From assembly GCF_007475525.1 (NCBI RefSeq), contig NZ_CP037899.1:1736001-1800000 (forward strand): a stretch of 64,000 bases of DNA. The letters are read 5' to 3'. The translations under genes and the position numbers were made by a program. The notes under the pieces were generated by a model, which was not told the origin of the DNA, searched no databases, and was given only the letters and a program-made list of their open reading frames with translations. Of the stretch, positions 48,591 through 57,958 are shown piece after piece. The first letter of the stretch is position 1. Every line of letters begins with the position of its first letter. The DNA is from Methylacidiphilum kamchatkense Kam1. Its GTDB lineage: Bacteria > Verrucomicrobiota > Verrucomicrobiia > Methylacidiphilales > Methylacidiphilaceae.

Positions 48591-49557
48591 TTGGTTTCCT
48601 TACAGTTCGACCTATGGATCCTATAGGCTTCTACAATATCCCTGACAAGCTTATGCCTGACAACATCCTTTTCGTCGAACTCACAAAAACAGATTCCTGA
48701 AACTGATTTTAAAGCGCTGATTGCCTCAAACAAGCCAGAACTCCTATGCTTTGGAAGATCGACTTGTGTCGGATCCCCCGTAATAACACAGCGAGATCTC
48801 TGCCCCAAACGCGTTAAAAACATGAGCATCTGTTCGGCCGTTGTATTTTGAGCTTCATCCAGAATAATAAAACTGCCACTTAATGTCCTGCCACGCATAA
48901 AGGCCAGTGGCGCTAATTCTATGATTCCTTTTTCAAGCATTTTCCTTAGTTCGTCTGGGTCAAGCATCTCTTCCAGAGCATCATATAAGGGACGCAAATA
49001 AGGGAATATTTTTTCTTCGAGTTCCCCAGGAAGAAATCCAAGCTCTTCTCCAGCTTCTACCGCAGGCCGCGTTAATATAATTTTTTTGATCTCTTCATCC
49101 CTAAAAGCGGCTAATGCCGCCGCCACTGCCAAGAAGGTTTTGCCTGTCCCAGCAGGTCCCAATCCAAAAACAAGTTCATGTTCTTTAATAGCCTCAATGT
49201 ATTTTTTTGATTTAAGGTTCTCGGGATTACCGGAGGTTTTTTCGTCGAAGTTTCTAATTTGGATTTTTGCAAATCACTGAGCGCAACACCGTTATCTTTC
49301 TCAACAAATTCCATAGCATTATGAAAATCTTTTTTCCCAATTTCCAAACCTTGATCTCGGGCATCCTGCAATTGATCTATAACTTTCCTGGTTTTTCGTA
49401 CATTATCAGGTGCCCCATCAATCCGTAGCCAGCCATCCCTTGTAGTTACCTTGACCCCAAAACGTTCCTCCAAAAGGCGAACATTTTTAATTTCATTGGC
49501 AAAAAGTTCATGAACAAATCGACCGTTTTCAAATGAAATAATCTCTGAATGATTCAT
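48587..49557 (-). CDS. phoH: PhoH-family ATPase, interrupted by a one-base frameshift
   Basis: The first frame (49557-49111) holds the N-terminal KH-like domain ([21 protein letters not shown]). The second (49162-48587) holds the P-loop ATPase: [53 protein letters not shown] and [12 protein letters not shown]. The frames meet at seven T (49202-49208; A on the coding strand). Eight would give [19 protein letters not shown], leading straight into the P-loop. PhoH-like proteins are RNA-associated ATPases or helicases. This is the first gene of the operon with pgpH, ybeY and recO. Confidence 0.92.
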
Positions 49558-50210
49558 GATTTTAGGGGTTTAAGAAAAAATGAAACGGATTGTAAAAAAA
49601 CAATGCTCCAAAACGCATAGACAAGAGAATGTCGCCACAGAGAAAGAGAAAAGGGAAACGAAGCAAGGCGGAATTTATAGAAGAAAAGAGGAAAGAAACT
49701 TAAAAAATTCAAATTTGAAACTAGTTTTTTATAAAGCAAGTTTCTCCAACAAATCATGAAAAAAAATAAATTTTCCTATCTTTATGAATATAGAAGATGC
49801 TCACACTTTTAAAGTATCTATTTATAGAATTATCATTTTTTAAAAATCCGTCAAATATCAAATTGGAATTTCCATCCTTACCAAAAAACTCTTTTCTTTC
49901 CTACAAATACAGCCTTCCTAAAACCCTCAGTCAACTCTTTCTCTCCGTCCAAGGACAACGACACCAGAGAAATAAATCCTTTTTTCTTCTAAGCCAAAGT
50001 TTTTCTTTTAGCTTGATCGAGAGAACAAGCTTCAACTCACCAATGCATGCCCTTGCCGTAAGACTGCTCTAATCAGATAGGAGGAGCTATTAGGCTACTT
50101 ACTTACTTTGGTAAGTTCTAGACCTACTCAAAAGCTTCAATAATGGAGCATACGGATTGCTATCGAGTAGAGAGTTAGAATTTTCTAGGCAGAAATGAAA
50201 GGAAACAAAG
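49558..50210. other. AT-rich intergenic region upstream of phoH
   Basis: These 653 bases hold promoter-like AT-rich sequence for phoH near 49560-49800, but no promoter stands out. Short frames exist (for example 49797-50072, plus strand). Their composition (Phe, Leu, Ser and Lys from A/T runs) and lack of a ribosome binding site argue against coding. No RNA gene is recognised. Confidence 0.5.
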
Positions 50211-50768
50211 CTAACAAGAACACTCCTTATGGTTCCTTTGCATGAATTCTAGAAAATTCTTTGATTGCTCCATCATTTTTCTTTGGACATTTGCCTCTTC
50301 AATAAAACTTTTGTTATCAAAAAGTTCGTCAATCTTAGGCAAATACAGCGAAAAAGGGAAAATCAATGCTCTTCTATAGAACAATATAGATTCTAAATGC
50401 AGCGACGCTCTCATGGTACCAAAATTTCCACGAGTCACCCCAACCAGACAAACGGGTTTTTTTTCGAGAGCCTCTTGGCGAGGCAGCAAGTCAATGTATT
50501 GCTTTAAAGGACCAGGAATACTGCCGTTATATTCAGGAAAAACGAAGACAAGTCCTTGAGCATCAATTGTTTGCCTTATCGTTGGAAGGATTGATTGAGG
50601 AGTTTTTTTAAAAGCCGTGCCTGACCATGCTTCTTTAGGCATCAATCCTAAATCAATGATGCTTACTTTTTGTTCTAGTTTTGAATAAATCCGTGCCAGT
50701 TGCGCAGCTACAAGCCGACTTTTACTGCCTACTCGATTCGTACCAACTACTATTCCAATCATAAACAT
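50211..50768 (-). CDS. NAD(P)H-dependent FMN reductase family protein
   Basis: The 185-residue flavodoxin-like protein has a phosphate-binding loop GTNRVGSKSRLVA at the N-terminus and PEYNGSIPGPLKQYIDLLPR, the flavin-binding signature of the NADPH-dependent FMN reductase family. Members reduce FMN, quinones, azo compounds or metals; the actual substrate cannot be read here. ATG codons at 50768 and 50762 are both possible. It is divergently transcribed from ald. Confidence 0.88.
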   Translation of the reverse strand: MFMIGIVVGTNRVGSKSRLVAAQLARIYSKLEQKVSIIDLGLMPKEAWSGTAFKKTPQSILPTIRQTIDAQGLVFVFPEYNGSIPGPLKQYIDLLPRQEALEKKPVCLVGVTRGNFGTMRASLHLESILFYRRALIFPFSLYLPKIDELFDNKSFIEEANVQRKMMEQSKNFLEFMQRNHKECSC

Positions 50769-50937
50769 TTCCAGAGCATCAGCAATGTTGTTGAAAAATG
50801 TATTTAGGCCATGGGCTAATACTTCTTAGCATTTAATAAGTTCCAATAATCTATTAGAAAAGAATAATCTTTTGTTTGCCTTTACAGCAGGGACAATTAA
50901 CGCAACTATATTAATTCATTTATCCATTATTGAAAGT

Positions 50938-52044
50938 ATGCGAATTGGAATTCCAAAAGAAATCAAAGAAGGGGAAAATAGAGTCTCTCTTATTCCAGCC
51001 TGCGTAAGAAGCTTGGTGGAATCTGGTCATACGATTTTAGTGGAGTTGGATGCAGGGAGTGGGAGTGGGTTTACAAATGAAGAATACTTTAAAGCAGGGG
51101 CTTTGCTGGTATCGGCAGAGGAGGCATGGGGTAGTGATCTGGTGGTTAAAGTCAAGGAGCCGCTAGAAACCGAATATCGTTTTTTCAGAAAAAACTTGAT
51201 TCTTTTTACCTTTTTGCACCTCGCGGCGAATCGTCGACTCACTGAAGCCTTGCTAGAAAAAGAGGTTACGGCCATCGCTTATGAAACCCTTAAGTTGCCA
51301 GATGGCACTTTACCACTTCTCATTCCAATGAGTGAAATTGCAGGAAGAGTGGCAATACAACATGCTGCTCGGATTCTAGAAAGAAACCATGGAGGCATGG
51401 GCATTCTTTTAGGCGGGGTACCAGGGGTTGAGCCAGCACGAGTTGCTATTGTTGGAGGGGGAACGGTTGGTACAAATGCCTTGAAAATGGCCTTAGGTCT
51501 TGGCGCTGATCTTACAGTTTTTGATAATAGCCTTAAAAAATTACGTTTATTAGACGACCTCTTTGGAGGAACGATTAAAACAATTATGGCAAACCCTTAC
51601 ACCATCGAAGAAAGGATCAGTTCGTTTGATCTATTGATTGGTGCGGTGTTAAATCCTGGTGCGAAATCTCCCAAAGTGATTAGCAAACAGATGATTGAAA
51701 AAATGCGACCCGGCAGTGTCGTCATGGATATTTCGATCGATCAAGGAGGCTGTATTGAAACTATCGATAAACCTACGACCCATGACAATCCAACTTTTAT
51801 AAAATCTGGAATCATCCATTATGCTGTAGCCAATATTCCAGCCGCTGTGCCTAGAACCGCAACCTATGCTTTAACAAACGCCACATTCTATTGGATCAAC
51901 CTTTTAGCCACTCATGGACTGAAGGCTATCAACGTTGACCCAGCGATTAAAACCGCCGTCAACACGATAAGAGGCGAACTTACTTGTAGGGCCGTAGCCG
52001 AAGCTTTTGGCATGCCTTGGAGTCCCATTGAGAAGTTCCTCTAA
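50938..52044 (+). CDS. ald: Alanine dehydrogenase
   Basis: From the ATG at 50938 the protein has 368 residues, the usual length. MRIGIPKEIKEGENRVSLIP is the canonical N-terminus with the pyruvate-binding Arg. KVKEPLETEY contains the substrate Lys, and FTFLHLAANRRLTEALL carries the active-site His. The Rossmann motif is VAIVGGGTVGTNALKMALGLGA, and SIDQGGCIET contains the catalytic Asp. It interconverts alanine with pyruvate and ammonia using NAD, a plausible ammonia-assimilation route. Codons upstream to 50872 are open but add residues absent from the family, so I reject that longer start. Confidence 0.95.
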   Translation: MRIGIPKEIKEGENRVSLIPACVRSLVESGHTILVELDAGSGSGFTNEEYFKAGALLVSAEEAWGSDLVVKVKEPLETEYRFFRKNLILFTFLHLAANRRLTEALLEKEVTAIAYETLKLPDGTLPLLIPMSEIAGRVAIQHAARILERNHGGMGILLGGVPGVEPARVAIVGGGTVGTNALKMALGLGADLTVFDNSLKKLRLLDDLFGGTIKTIMANPYTIEERISSFDLLIGAVLNPGAKSPKVISKQMIEKMRPGSVVMDISIDQGGCIETIDKPTTHDNPTFIKSGIIHYAVANIPAAVPRTATYALTNATFYWINLLATHGLKAINVDPAIKTAVNTIRGELTCRAVAEAFGMPWSPIEKFL

Positions 52045-52054
52045 CTAAGCCGTT

Positions 52055-52729
52055 TTAACGCATATAATTCCACGCTTCGGTTTTGTACTTTTTTAGTTCG
52101 AGTTCTTTGGCCAATGACCAGACCGATTCAGAGATTTCATCTTGCTGAAAATAAACGCCAAAAGTCTCTTCAAAGCCTCTAACAATCGCTCTACGCATTT
52201 CATCAAAGAAAATGCCTTTAGGAAGCTGAACACTTCCTTGATGAAGCAAGCCTTTGCGATTTCTTCTTTGCGCCGCCCCTGCAATTTTCTCCTGTCCCCA
52301 CATCAAGTCATGTTTCACTGGTTTCTGAAAACAAAAAGCCCCTTCCTGTTTCTTTTCCCCACCATAAAGGGTGGTTTCTAATCCTAACTTACTGATTCCC
52401 ACCCCAATCGCCTTATGGATAGAAAAATAGGTATCTGTGGCAGCAACCTTACAGAAAAAATGATCCTTAGGAATAACCAAAGCATAGACACAATCTTTTC
52501 CATGTTGGACGGCCCCTCCGCCAGTATAACGGCGGACAAATTTGGTATCAGGAGAAACTTCTTTCCATTTTTGAAAATAGCCAATCGATAGCATTGGCTC
52601 TAAAAACTGGTATATCCGCAACAGCGGGGCAGAAACAAAATCCAGATAGGCTTCGTCAAGGGCCATATTGAATTCCCCATGAAAAGGCCCTTCGATAACC
52701 AAGCTCCAGCTTTGCTGTGGATGCTTCAT
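52055..52729 (-). CDS. Lipoate-protein ligase A / octanoyltransferase LipM family
   Basis: The 224-residue BPL/LPL-fold protein shows FNMALDEAYLDF, LSIGYFQKW, VRRYTGGGAVQHGKDCVYAL (the RRxTGGGAVxH lipoyl-binding motif), KIAGAAQRRNRKGLLHQGSV with the active-site Lys, and a C-terminal helix. There is no accessory domain. It may attach lipoate from lipoyl-AMP or transfer octanoate from ACP as LipM does; LipM would need a Cys nucleophile whose position I cannot confirm. It is convergent with ald, with a 10-base gap. Confidence 0.85.
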   Translation of the reverse strand: MKHPQQSWSLVIEGPFHGEFNMALDEAYLDFVSAPLLRIYQFLEPMLSIGYFQKWKEVSPDTKFVRRYTGGGAVQHGKDCVYALVIPKDHFFCKVAATDTYFSIHKAIGVGISKLGLETTLYGGEKKQEGAFCFQKPVKHDLMWGQEKIAGAAQRRNRKGLLHQGSVQLPKGIFFDEMRRAIVRGFEETFGVYFQQDEISESVWSLAKELELKKYKTEAWNYMR

Positions 52730-52985
52730 TGTCTTGCTACTATTTTACATAACTTTTCAATAAATGACACTCTTGGCTTTGAGCTACGTCTAGCCCGCTT
52801 CCACTGAGAAGTTCCTTAAGCCTAAGTAGGCAATCCTATAAGAGGGGCTCGTACATTCTCTAAAGATGCCACTTATTTCCTTATGACAAAATAGAGGCTT
52901 TTGAGCCAGTTTTTTGTTCGTAAAACTAGAAGGCTTCTCTCTTCGCGTAGAGCTATGTGTCCAAGAAAAAAAAGATGGAAAAAAC

Positions 52986-53477
52986 TTATTCTACTTTCAG
53001 TACTTCAATATCAAAAATCAAAGTGGCATTCGGAGGAATGACATCTTCTACTCCTTCAGTCCCATAACCTAAATCTGGAGGTATAATCAATCGCCTTTTC
53101 CCTCCCTCTTTCATTGTGGAAACCCCTTCTTCCCAGCCTTTAATCATTCGACTCACGCCCAGAACAAAGCTAAACGGTTTACCCCTGGAAAGAGAGCTAT
53201 CAAAAATCTTGCCATCTTCTAGCTTTCCCACATAGTTCAGAGTAATTCTTTTTCCTGGAGCTACGGGATTGCCCGATCCAACAGTATAATCGATATATTT
53301 GAGGCCTGATGGGGTGGTAACGATTTTTTCAGAATCTGATTCGTGAAAAGGTTTTGCAGCAAAAAAATCATCCTGGCCAAAGAGTAGGCTACGGCCTGAA
53401 AATGAAATTAGAGCTCCAACAAAAAAAAGCACAATGAAAATCCGTTTAAGAAAAAAATAAGAAGGGGTTGCACTCAT
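52986..53477 (-). CDS. Exported FKBP-type peptidyl-prolyl isomerase
   Basis: The 163-residue protein has a signal peptide (RIFIVLFFVGALISFSGRS) and a single FKBP domain from about residue 58. GLKYIDYTVGSGNPVAPGKRITLNYVGKLEDGKIFDSS (in part), FSFVLGVSRMIKGWEEGVSTMKEGGKR and IPPDLGYGTEGVEDVIPPNATLIFDIEVLKVE (in part) give the canonical active-site Tyr, Phe, Asp and Trp. It speeds proline isomerisation of envelope proteins. Upstream and downstream gaps suggest a single-gene unit. Confidence 0.93.
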   Translation of the reverse strand: MSATPSYFFLKRIFIVLFFVGALISFSGRSLLFGQDDFFAAKPFHESDSEKIVTTPSGLKYIDYTVGSGNPVAPGKRITLNYVGKLEDGKIFDSSLSRGKPFSFVLGVSRMIKGWEEGVSTMKEGGKRRLIIPPDLGYGTEGVEDVIPPNATLIFDIEVLKVE

Positions 53478-53578
53478 TGCTCCTATCTATAAGTAGATTT
53501 CCTCTCACATACAAGATCGTTTTTTTGATGGCCTGCTAGCGAACAGAAAGGAATCAAAAGCAAAAAAGGCCTCTTTGT

Positions 53579-54481
53579 TTATCTTTTTCTTGCCAGCAAA
53601 TAATTAGCTAACTCCGAAAGGAGTCTGCCGTTTTCTCCAAGAGCTGAGGCATAATAGAGAGATTTTTGGGTATAGTAGGCTGCCGCTTTTTTTGAATACT
53701 CAAGTCCCATAATTCTTGGGTAGGTAGCTTTTTTGGCTTTTTGATCTTTACCAGCACTCTTCCCCAAAACCTCAGTGGTTTGAGTGACATCTAAAATATC
53801 GTCTATGATCTGGAAAGCCAATCCAAGCGATCTTCCATATTTTGTTATGAGCCTTAAGGTTTTTTCATCGGCATTGGCACTCATTGCCCCTAATCTCAAT
53901 GCCACAGTGATGAGCGCTGCTGTTTTCCGACAATGAATATAACGAAGCTGGATCAGACCGATGTCCTTGCCTTCGGATTCTAAGTCAGCAACTTGGCCAG
54001 CCACTAAGGCACGACTGCCTGCAGCCCTCGCTAGCTCCCAAATCATCGTGGATAATGGATAGTTAGATCCTAACGGAGAGCATAAGCTGGCAATCTCAAA
54101 AGCAAGAGCTAGCAAGGCATCCCCAGTAAGAATAGCCATAGCTTCTCCATATATTTTATGGAGGGAAGGTTTGCCCCGTCTAAAATCATCATTATCCATG
54201 CTGGGAAGATCGTCATGAATTAAAGAATAAGTATGAATGCATTCAACAGCACATGCCATAGGCAAGGCACAATCTGTTGTCATGCAAACAGTATGAGCCC
54301 CAGCTAAGCAAAGAATTGGCCGAAGCCGCTTGCCCCCAGAAAATAAACTATAGTCTATAGCTTCATGAAGGATTCTGGGCTTCTTCGATTTGTCCGTAAC
54401 ATATTTTCTTAAAGCCGACTCTACGATCCCTTGCTGCTTTGCAATATAAGCTTCGATTTCCATAGCCTTATCATCCATCAA
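53579..54481 (-). CDS. ispA: Polyprenyl (farnesyl/geranylgeranyl) diphosphate synthase
   Basis: The 300-residue all-helical prenyltransferase has SLFSGGKRLRPILCLAG, the first aspartate-rich motif DDLPSMDND (about residue 93), GDALLALAFEI, and the second motif FQIIDDILDVTQ followed by GKDQKAKKATYP. The CLSPSM-type chain-length region before the first motif fits short-chain products. It condenses IPP with allylic diphosphates for quinones, carotenoids/hopanoids and undecaprenyl precursors. Its ATG overlaps the preceding small gene by 11 bases. Confidence 0.94.
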   Translation of the reverse strand: MMDDKAMEIEAYIAKQQGIVESALRKYVTDKSKKPRILHEAIDYSLFSGGKRLRPILCLAGAHTVCMTTDCALPMACAVECIHTYSLIHDDLPSMDNDDFRRGKPSLHKIYGEAMAILTGDALLALAFEIASLCSPLGSNYPLSTMIWELARAAGSRALVAGQVADLESEGKDIGLIQLRYIHCRKTAALITVALRLGAMSANADEKTLRLITKYGRSLGLAFQIIDDILDVTQTTEVLGKSAGKDQKAKKATYPRIMGLEYSKKAAAYYTQKSLYYASALGENGRLLSELANYLLARKR

Positions 54482-54833
54482 ATTGGATTAAACAATCGAT
54501 ATTCTCTTTGGGCGGAATTTGAGAGAGAATTGGACATTCATTTTCTTTTAACTCCGCCCATGCACTTTCAATAATTTCAGAATCCATCCATACCGAAAAA
54601 TCTCCACTATTCAACTTTTTTAACACATCATCTTTTAAAACCAGGATAACAGAAAGAAAAGGATGCATGCTTAATCCAGCAGCTACCCTCAATGCCTCAG
54701 CAAAGCGATGACTTTTTTCTGGATCAGCTTTCACCACGATAAGAACTCTTTTTTTCTCTTTTCTTGGGACTCCCTCCTCCTCTCTCTGTGAATAATCCTC
54801 AAGCATAGTATGCTTCTGTATTCTATGTACCAA
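54471..54833 (-). CDS. Small protein, possibly DsrE/F (TusC)-like
   Basis: The 120-residue protein has a charged N-terminus and then KKRVLIVVKADPEKSHRFAEALRVAAGL followed by VILVLKDDVLKKL (shown in part). This strand-helix-strand order, with a helix rich in Glu/Ala and a D-D-V after the third strand, resembles the DsrE/DsrF/TusC fold. The catalytic Cys of TusD-like proteins is not present at an obvious position. The overlap with ispA indicates co-translation. The fold assignment is tentative and the function unknown; in-frame ATG codons at 54833 and 54806 are possible starts. Confidence 0.6.
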   Translation of the reverse strand: MVHRIQKHTMLEDYSQREEEGVPRKEKKRVLIVVKADPEKSHRFAEALRVAAGLSMHPFLSVILVLKDDVLKKLNSGDFSVWMDSEIIESAWAELKENECPILSQIPPKENIDCLIQFDG

Positions 54834-55767
54834 TGTTTTCTTTTGTTTATTTACTCCCCATGATTGCTCTTAAGGAAAAAATCAAAAAAGGAATGACAAG
54901 TTTCGATTAGAAGAAAGCTACCATCCCTCTTTCCTCCTTGCCTTTCTTTGGAAGGAGGTTTTGATTTAGCAGCTCAAGCCCCTTTTGACAATATCTAAAA
55001 GTCAGTCCTATCACAAAAGCCTTATTTCTCTCCATTCCAAGCCTCTCTTTTTTTCCTCCTACTTTCCTCCTAACTACAAAGCATCCACTGTATAAGACCT
55101 CCAAGAGCTTCTTCTCCTCTCCTATTAAAGGATAAGTTAGAGTTTTTCCACACCCCAAGCCTAAGCAACAATGTGCTTCCAGCTATTTTTCTTCTGCTAC
55201 TCGTACTAACCAGTCTTTTTTTTGCCACATAACCAACATTGAATAAAGCCTGAAGAAAGCTTTTGCAAGAATTTTGCAAGAAGAGAATTGCTCCCTTCCT
55301 TTTCCATTGCTTTATTCAACTTTCGCTCAAGCGTTCTCTGTTTGCTGTGAGCATTCGTCTCTACGAAATCAATTCCTGCCCTTTGGTTTCTGAACTAGTC
55401 AGGTCCCTTGAGATATATTGTTAGGAAAGAAGATAGAGCTTTCTCAATGCCTTTTTTCTTTCGCATGCAAAGCTTTGCTGCCTCTACAACGTCAAATTCT
55501 TTTCTAAAAGTCTTTCTTGTCTATCCCCAATAAAGAACAGGCGCTGCTTCCTTCAAATGCTCCTTTGGAGTAGATCCATTAGACTTTTAGAAAGAATAGG
55601 GAGATCTTGGTATTAAATGGGTAAGAGCAAAAAAAACGAATCCTAATTTTGTTTGGATTTCAAAGAAAACATTGTAATAATAATAAGGTTTCATCAATAC
55701 GGCCTCCTCTACAGAGGATTGAAAAGAACAAAGATAATAAAGCATCCACAAGTCGTGGATAAATAAA
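54834..55767. other. Long gene-poor region upstream of pstS
   Basis: These 934 bases, the largest gap in the window, contain no frame I can support as a gene. On the minus strand one frame between about 55200 and 55580 is nearly open (two internal stops, with stretches such as FRNQRAGIDFVETNAHSK). Frames at 55158-54907 and 55279-55070 overlap in other phases. This could be a decayed gene, but I cannot name it. The right end should hold the pst promoter; no clear Pho box is seen. Confidence 0.45.
55744..55760 (+). promoter_or_regulatory. pstS: Hairpin immediately upstream of pstS
   Basis: ATCCAC (55744-55749), a five-base loop AAGTC and GTGGAT (55755-55760) form a perfect 6-bp stem ending 7 bases before the pstS ATG at 55768. 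It occupies the place where a Shine-Dalgarno sequence would be, and no purine-rich site replaces it (AAATAAA follows). It may control translation initiation, or be chance. Confidence 0.4.
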
Positions 55768-56910
55768 ATGTCTTTTTTTCAAAAACTTACCTTCTTTTTA
55801 GGAGTTTTAACCATTCCGTATTTATTAGGAATGAGCGGGCTATTCTTTGGACACAGCCCTCCTATTCTCAATGGTGCTGGGGGTAGCTTTCCCTATCCTC
55901 TCTATTCGAAATGGTATTTTGAATACACTAAAATCGATCCTTCTGTCCGCTTTAACTATCAACCTATAGGCTCGGGAGGAGGGATTCATCAGCTCTTAAG
56001 CCATACCATAGATTTTGCCGGTTCCGATAGTCCAATTCCTGATACTCTCCTCACTGGCTCTTCAAGTGAAGTCATCCATATTCCAACAGTAGCTGGGGCT
56101 GTCGTAATTGCCTATAATGTGGCAAATATTCCCCTTTTAAACCTCAATAAAGAAACCATCAGTGGCATCTTTCTGGGTGAAATAACCCGATGGAACGATC
56201 CTCGAATTGTTTCTTTAAATCCACAAGCGACCCTACCAGATCTTCCTATTGTCGTAATCCACCGATCAGACGGGAGTGGAACGACTTATATCTTTACAGA
56301 ATATCTTTCTAAAATAAGTCAACGCTGGGCCACTCTTGCAGGAAAAGGCACTTCGGTACGTTGGCAGATTGGTATAGGTGCCAAGGGCAATGCTGGAGTT
56401 GCTGCGGCCATTAAAACAATCCATGGGGCCATTGGCTATATCGAATTGGCTTATGCTCTACAAAACGACTTTTCCATGGCAGCGATTCAAAACCAAACTG
56501 GGCAGTATGTGGCCCCTTCCATGGATAGTGTCACAAAAGCCTTTCCTCGGTCTTTTGATCACAAAGACTTTCGGATCTCCTTAACGGATTCAGCTGAAGA
56601 AGGTGCCTATCCTATCGCCGGGCTGACTTGGATTTTGCTGAATATTAACTCGACTCCTCCATTAAGATTAGAATGTCTTATTAAATTTTTATCTTGGGCT
56701 TTAACCGATGGCCAAACGTACGCCCTGCCGATGGATTATGCCCCCTTGCCTTCCTCTCTTCGGCAAAATGTTTTGAATTTACTGGAGGAAGTGAAAAGGA
56801 AAAATTCTCTGTCTGTGTTTCCATGGAGCCAACGGGGGGCTTATTGGCTCTTACTAGGAAAAGAGTGTAAAATGAGTTGTCCAAATCTAGCCATTTTTAA
56901 AAATAAATAA
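55768..56910 (+). CDS. pstS: Phosphate ABC transporter, periplasmic phosphate-binding protein
   Basis: The 380-residue protein has a signal peptide (LTFFLGVLTIPYLLGMSGLF) and the PstS fold. NGAGGSFPYPLYSKW, FNYQPIGSGGGIHQLL and DFAGSDSPIPD form the phosphate site; IVVIHRSDGSGTTYIFTEYL adds the second domain's ligands; GAKGNAGVAAAIKTIHGAIGYIE completes it. It captures phosphate and delivers it to PstCA. It is slightly longer than usual through a C-terminal Lys/Cys-containing tail. It leads the operon pstS-pstC-pstA-pstB. Confidence 0.95.
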   Translation: MSFFQKLTFFLGVLTIPYLLGMSGLFFGHSPPILNGAGGSFPYPLYSKWYFEYTKIDPSVRFNYQPIGSGGGIHQLLSHTIDFAGSDSPIPDTLLTGSSSEVIHIPTVAGAVVIAYNVANIPLLNLNKETISGIFLGEITRWNDPRIVSLNPQATLPDLPIVVIHRSDGSGTTYIFTEYLSKISQRWATLAGKGTSVRWQIGIGAKGNAGVAAAIKTIHGAIGYIELAYALQNDFSMAAIQNQTGQYVAPSMDSVTKAFPRSFDHKDFRISLTDSAEEGAYPIAGLTWILLNINSTPPLRLECLIKFLSWALTDGQTYALPMDYAPLPSSLRQNVLNLLEEVKRKNSLSVFPWSQRGAYWLLLGKECKMSCPNLAIFKNK

Positions 56911-56930
56911 ATAAATCGAATAGAGCGCTT

Positions 56931-57956
56931 ATGGGAAGGATGCTTTTTTCTTCGCAGCACAATACAGCCAATAACGATCCTTTTGAGCTAGCGCACCCCA
57001 ACAGAGGGCAAAAATTCAAAGAAAATGTGTTTACTCTTCTTGTTTATTGTTGTGCTTTTACGTTGCCTACTTTGCTCGTATTTGCAGCCTATGAGCTCAC
57101 GACAAAATGCATGCCATCTGTCAGCAAATTCGGGCTTTCCTTTCTGTTTAATCATGATTGGAATCCTGTATCTGGCCATTTTGGGGCATTACCCTTTCTC
57201 TATGGCACAGCCATGTCTTCTGGATTATCATTATTGATCGCATCCTGCTTAGGCATTGGAACAGCTCTTTTCCTTACAGAATTTTCTCCACGATGGATCC
57301 AAAAGCCCCTCATTATCTTGATCCAAATAATATCTGCCATTCCTAGCGTTGTTTGGGGACTGTGGGCTCTTTTTGAACTTATCCCCTGGTTGCAAAAATA
57401 TGTTGTCCCTTTTCTCAAAGACTACTTAGGGTTTCTTCCCTTATTCCAAGGTAATTTTTATGGAGTGAGTTTGCTTTCCGGCTCTCTCGTTGTTGCTATC
57501 ATGATTCTTCCAATCATGATCTCCGTTACCATAGAAATGATCAAATCGGTTCCATCTATTTATAAGGAAGCAGTCTTTGCTCTTGGCTCTACTCACTGGG
57601 AATCGATCCGCATCGGAGTCCTGCCTTTTATCAGAAAAGGGCTTTTGGGTGTTGCTATCCTCGGACTTGGCAGAGCAATAGGAGAAGCCATGGCTGTAAC
57701 CATGGTTATTGGCAATAGGCCCGAGATTTCTCTTTCGCTTTTGTCTCCAGCCTATACTCTATCCAGTGTGCTTGCCAATGAATTTGCTGAATCAACATCC
57801 GAACTTCACATTAGTGCTCTTTATGAAATTGCGCTCCTTTTAGGGGCAATAACTATCGTAGTGAATCTGCTCGCACAGCTTTTCATCCATGGATTGGAAC
57901 CCTTGGATTTCACTAAGTTGTTTGGAAAAGAAAACCAAAAGAAAAATTTAAGTTAA
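56931..57956 (+). CDS. pstC: Phosphate ABC transporter permease PstC
   Basis: The 341-residue permease has six membrane helices. IQIISAIPSVVWGLWALFELIPWL is the PstC-specific region, followed by a periplasmic loop with KYVVPFLKDYLGFLPLF. The EAA-type coupling loop is IYKEAVFALGSTHWESIRIGVLPFIRKGLLGVAILGLGRAIGEAMAVTMVIGN (about residues 205-260, described in part). It pairs with PstA as the channel. A roughly 25-residue hydrophilic N-terminal extension precedes the first helix. It starts 20 bases after pstS and ends 2 bases before pstA. Confidence 0.95.
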   Translation: MGRMLFSSQHNTANNDPFELAHPNRGQKFKENVFTLLVYCCAFTLPTLLVFAAYELTTKCMPSVSKFGLSFLFNHDWNPVSGHFGALPFLYGTAMSSGLSLLIASCLGIGTALFLTEFSPRWIQKPLIILIQIISAIPSVVWGLWALFELIPWLQKYVVPFLKDYLGFLPLFQGNFYGVSLLSGSLVVAIMILPIMISVTIEMIKSVPSIYKEAVFALGSTHWESIRIGVLPFIRKGLLGVAILGLGRAIGEAMAVTMVIGNRPEISLSLLSPAYTLSSVLANEFAESTSELHISALYEIALLLGAITIVVNLLAQLFIHGLEPLDFTKLFGKENQKKNLS

Positions 57957-57958
57957 AT

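Noticed and set aside
49797-50072. 91-codon frame on the plus strand in the gap before phoH
   Set aside because: Composition follows the A/T runs, with no ribosome binding site and no domain; treated as non-coding.
50872-50937. Longer N-terminus of alanine dehydrogenase
   Set aside because: The family starts at MRIGIPKE, encoded by the ATG at 50938; the extra residues resemble nothing in the family and have no ribosome binding site.
54907-55279. Two overlapping minus-strand frames (83 and 69 codons) near 55 kb
   Set aside because: Mutually overlapping, in different phases, and without recognisable motifs; noted only as part of the gap.
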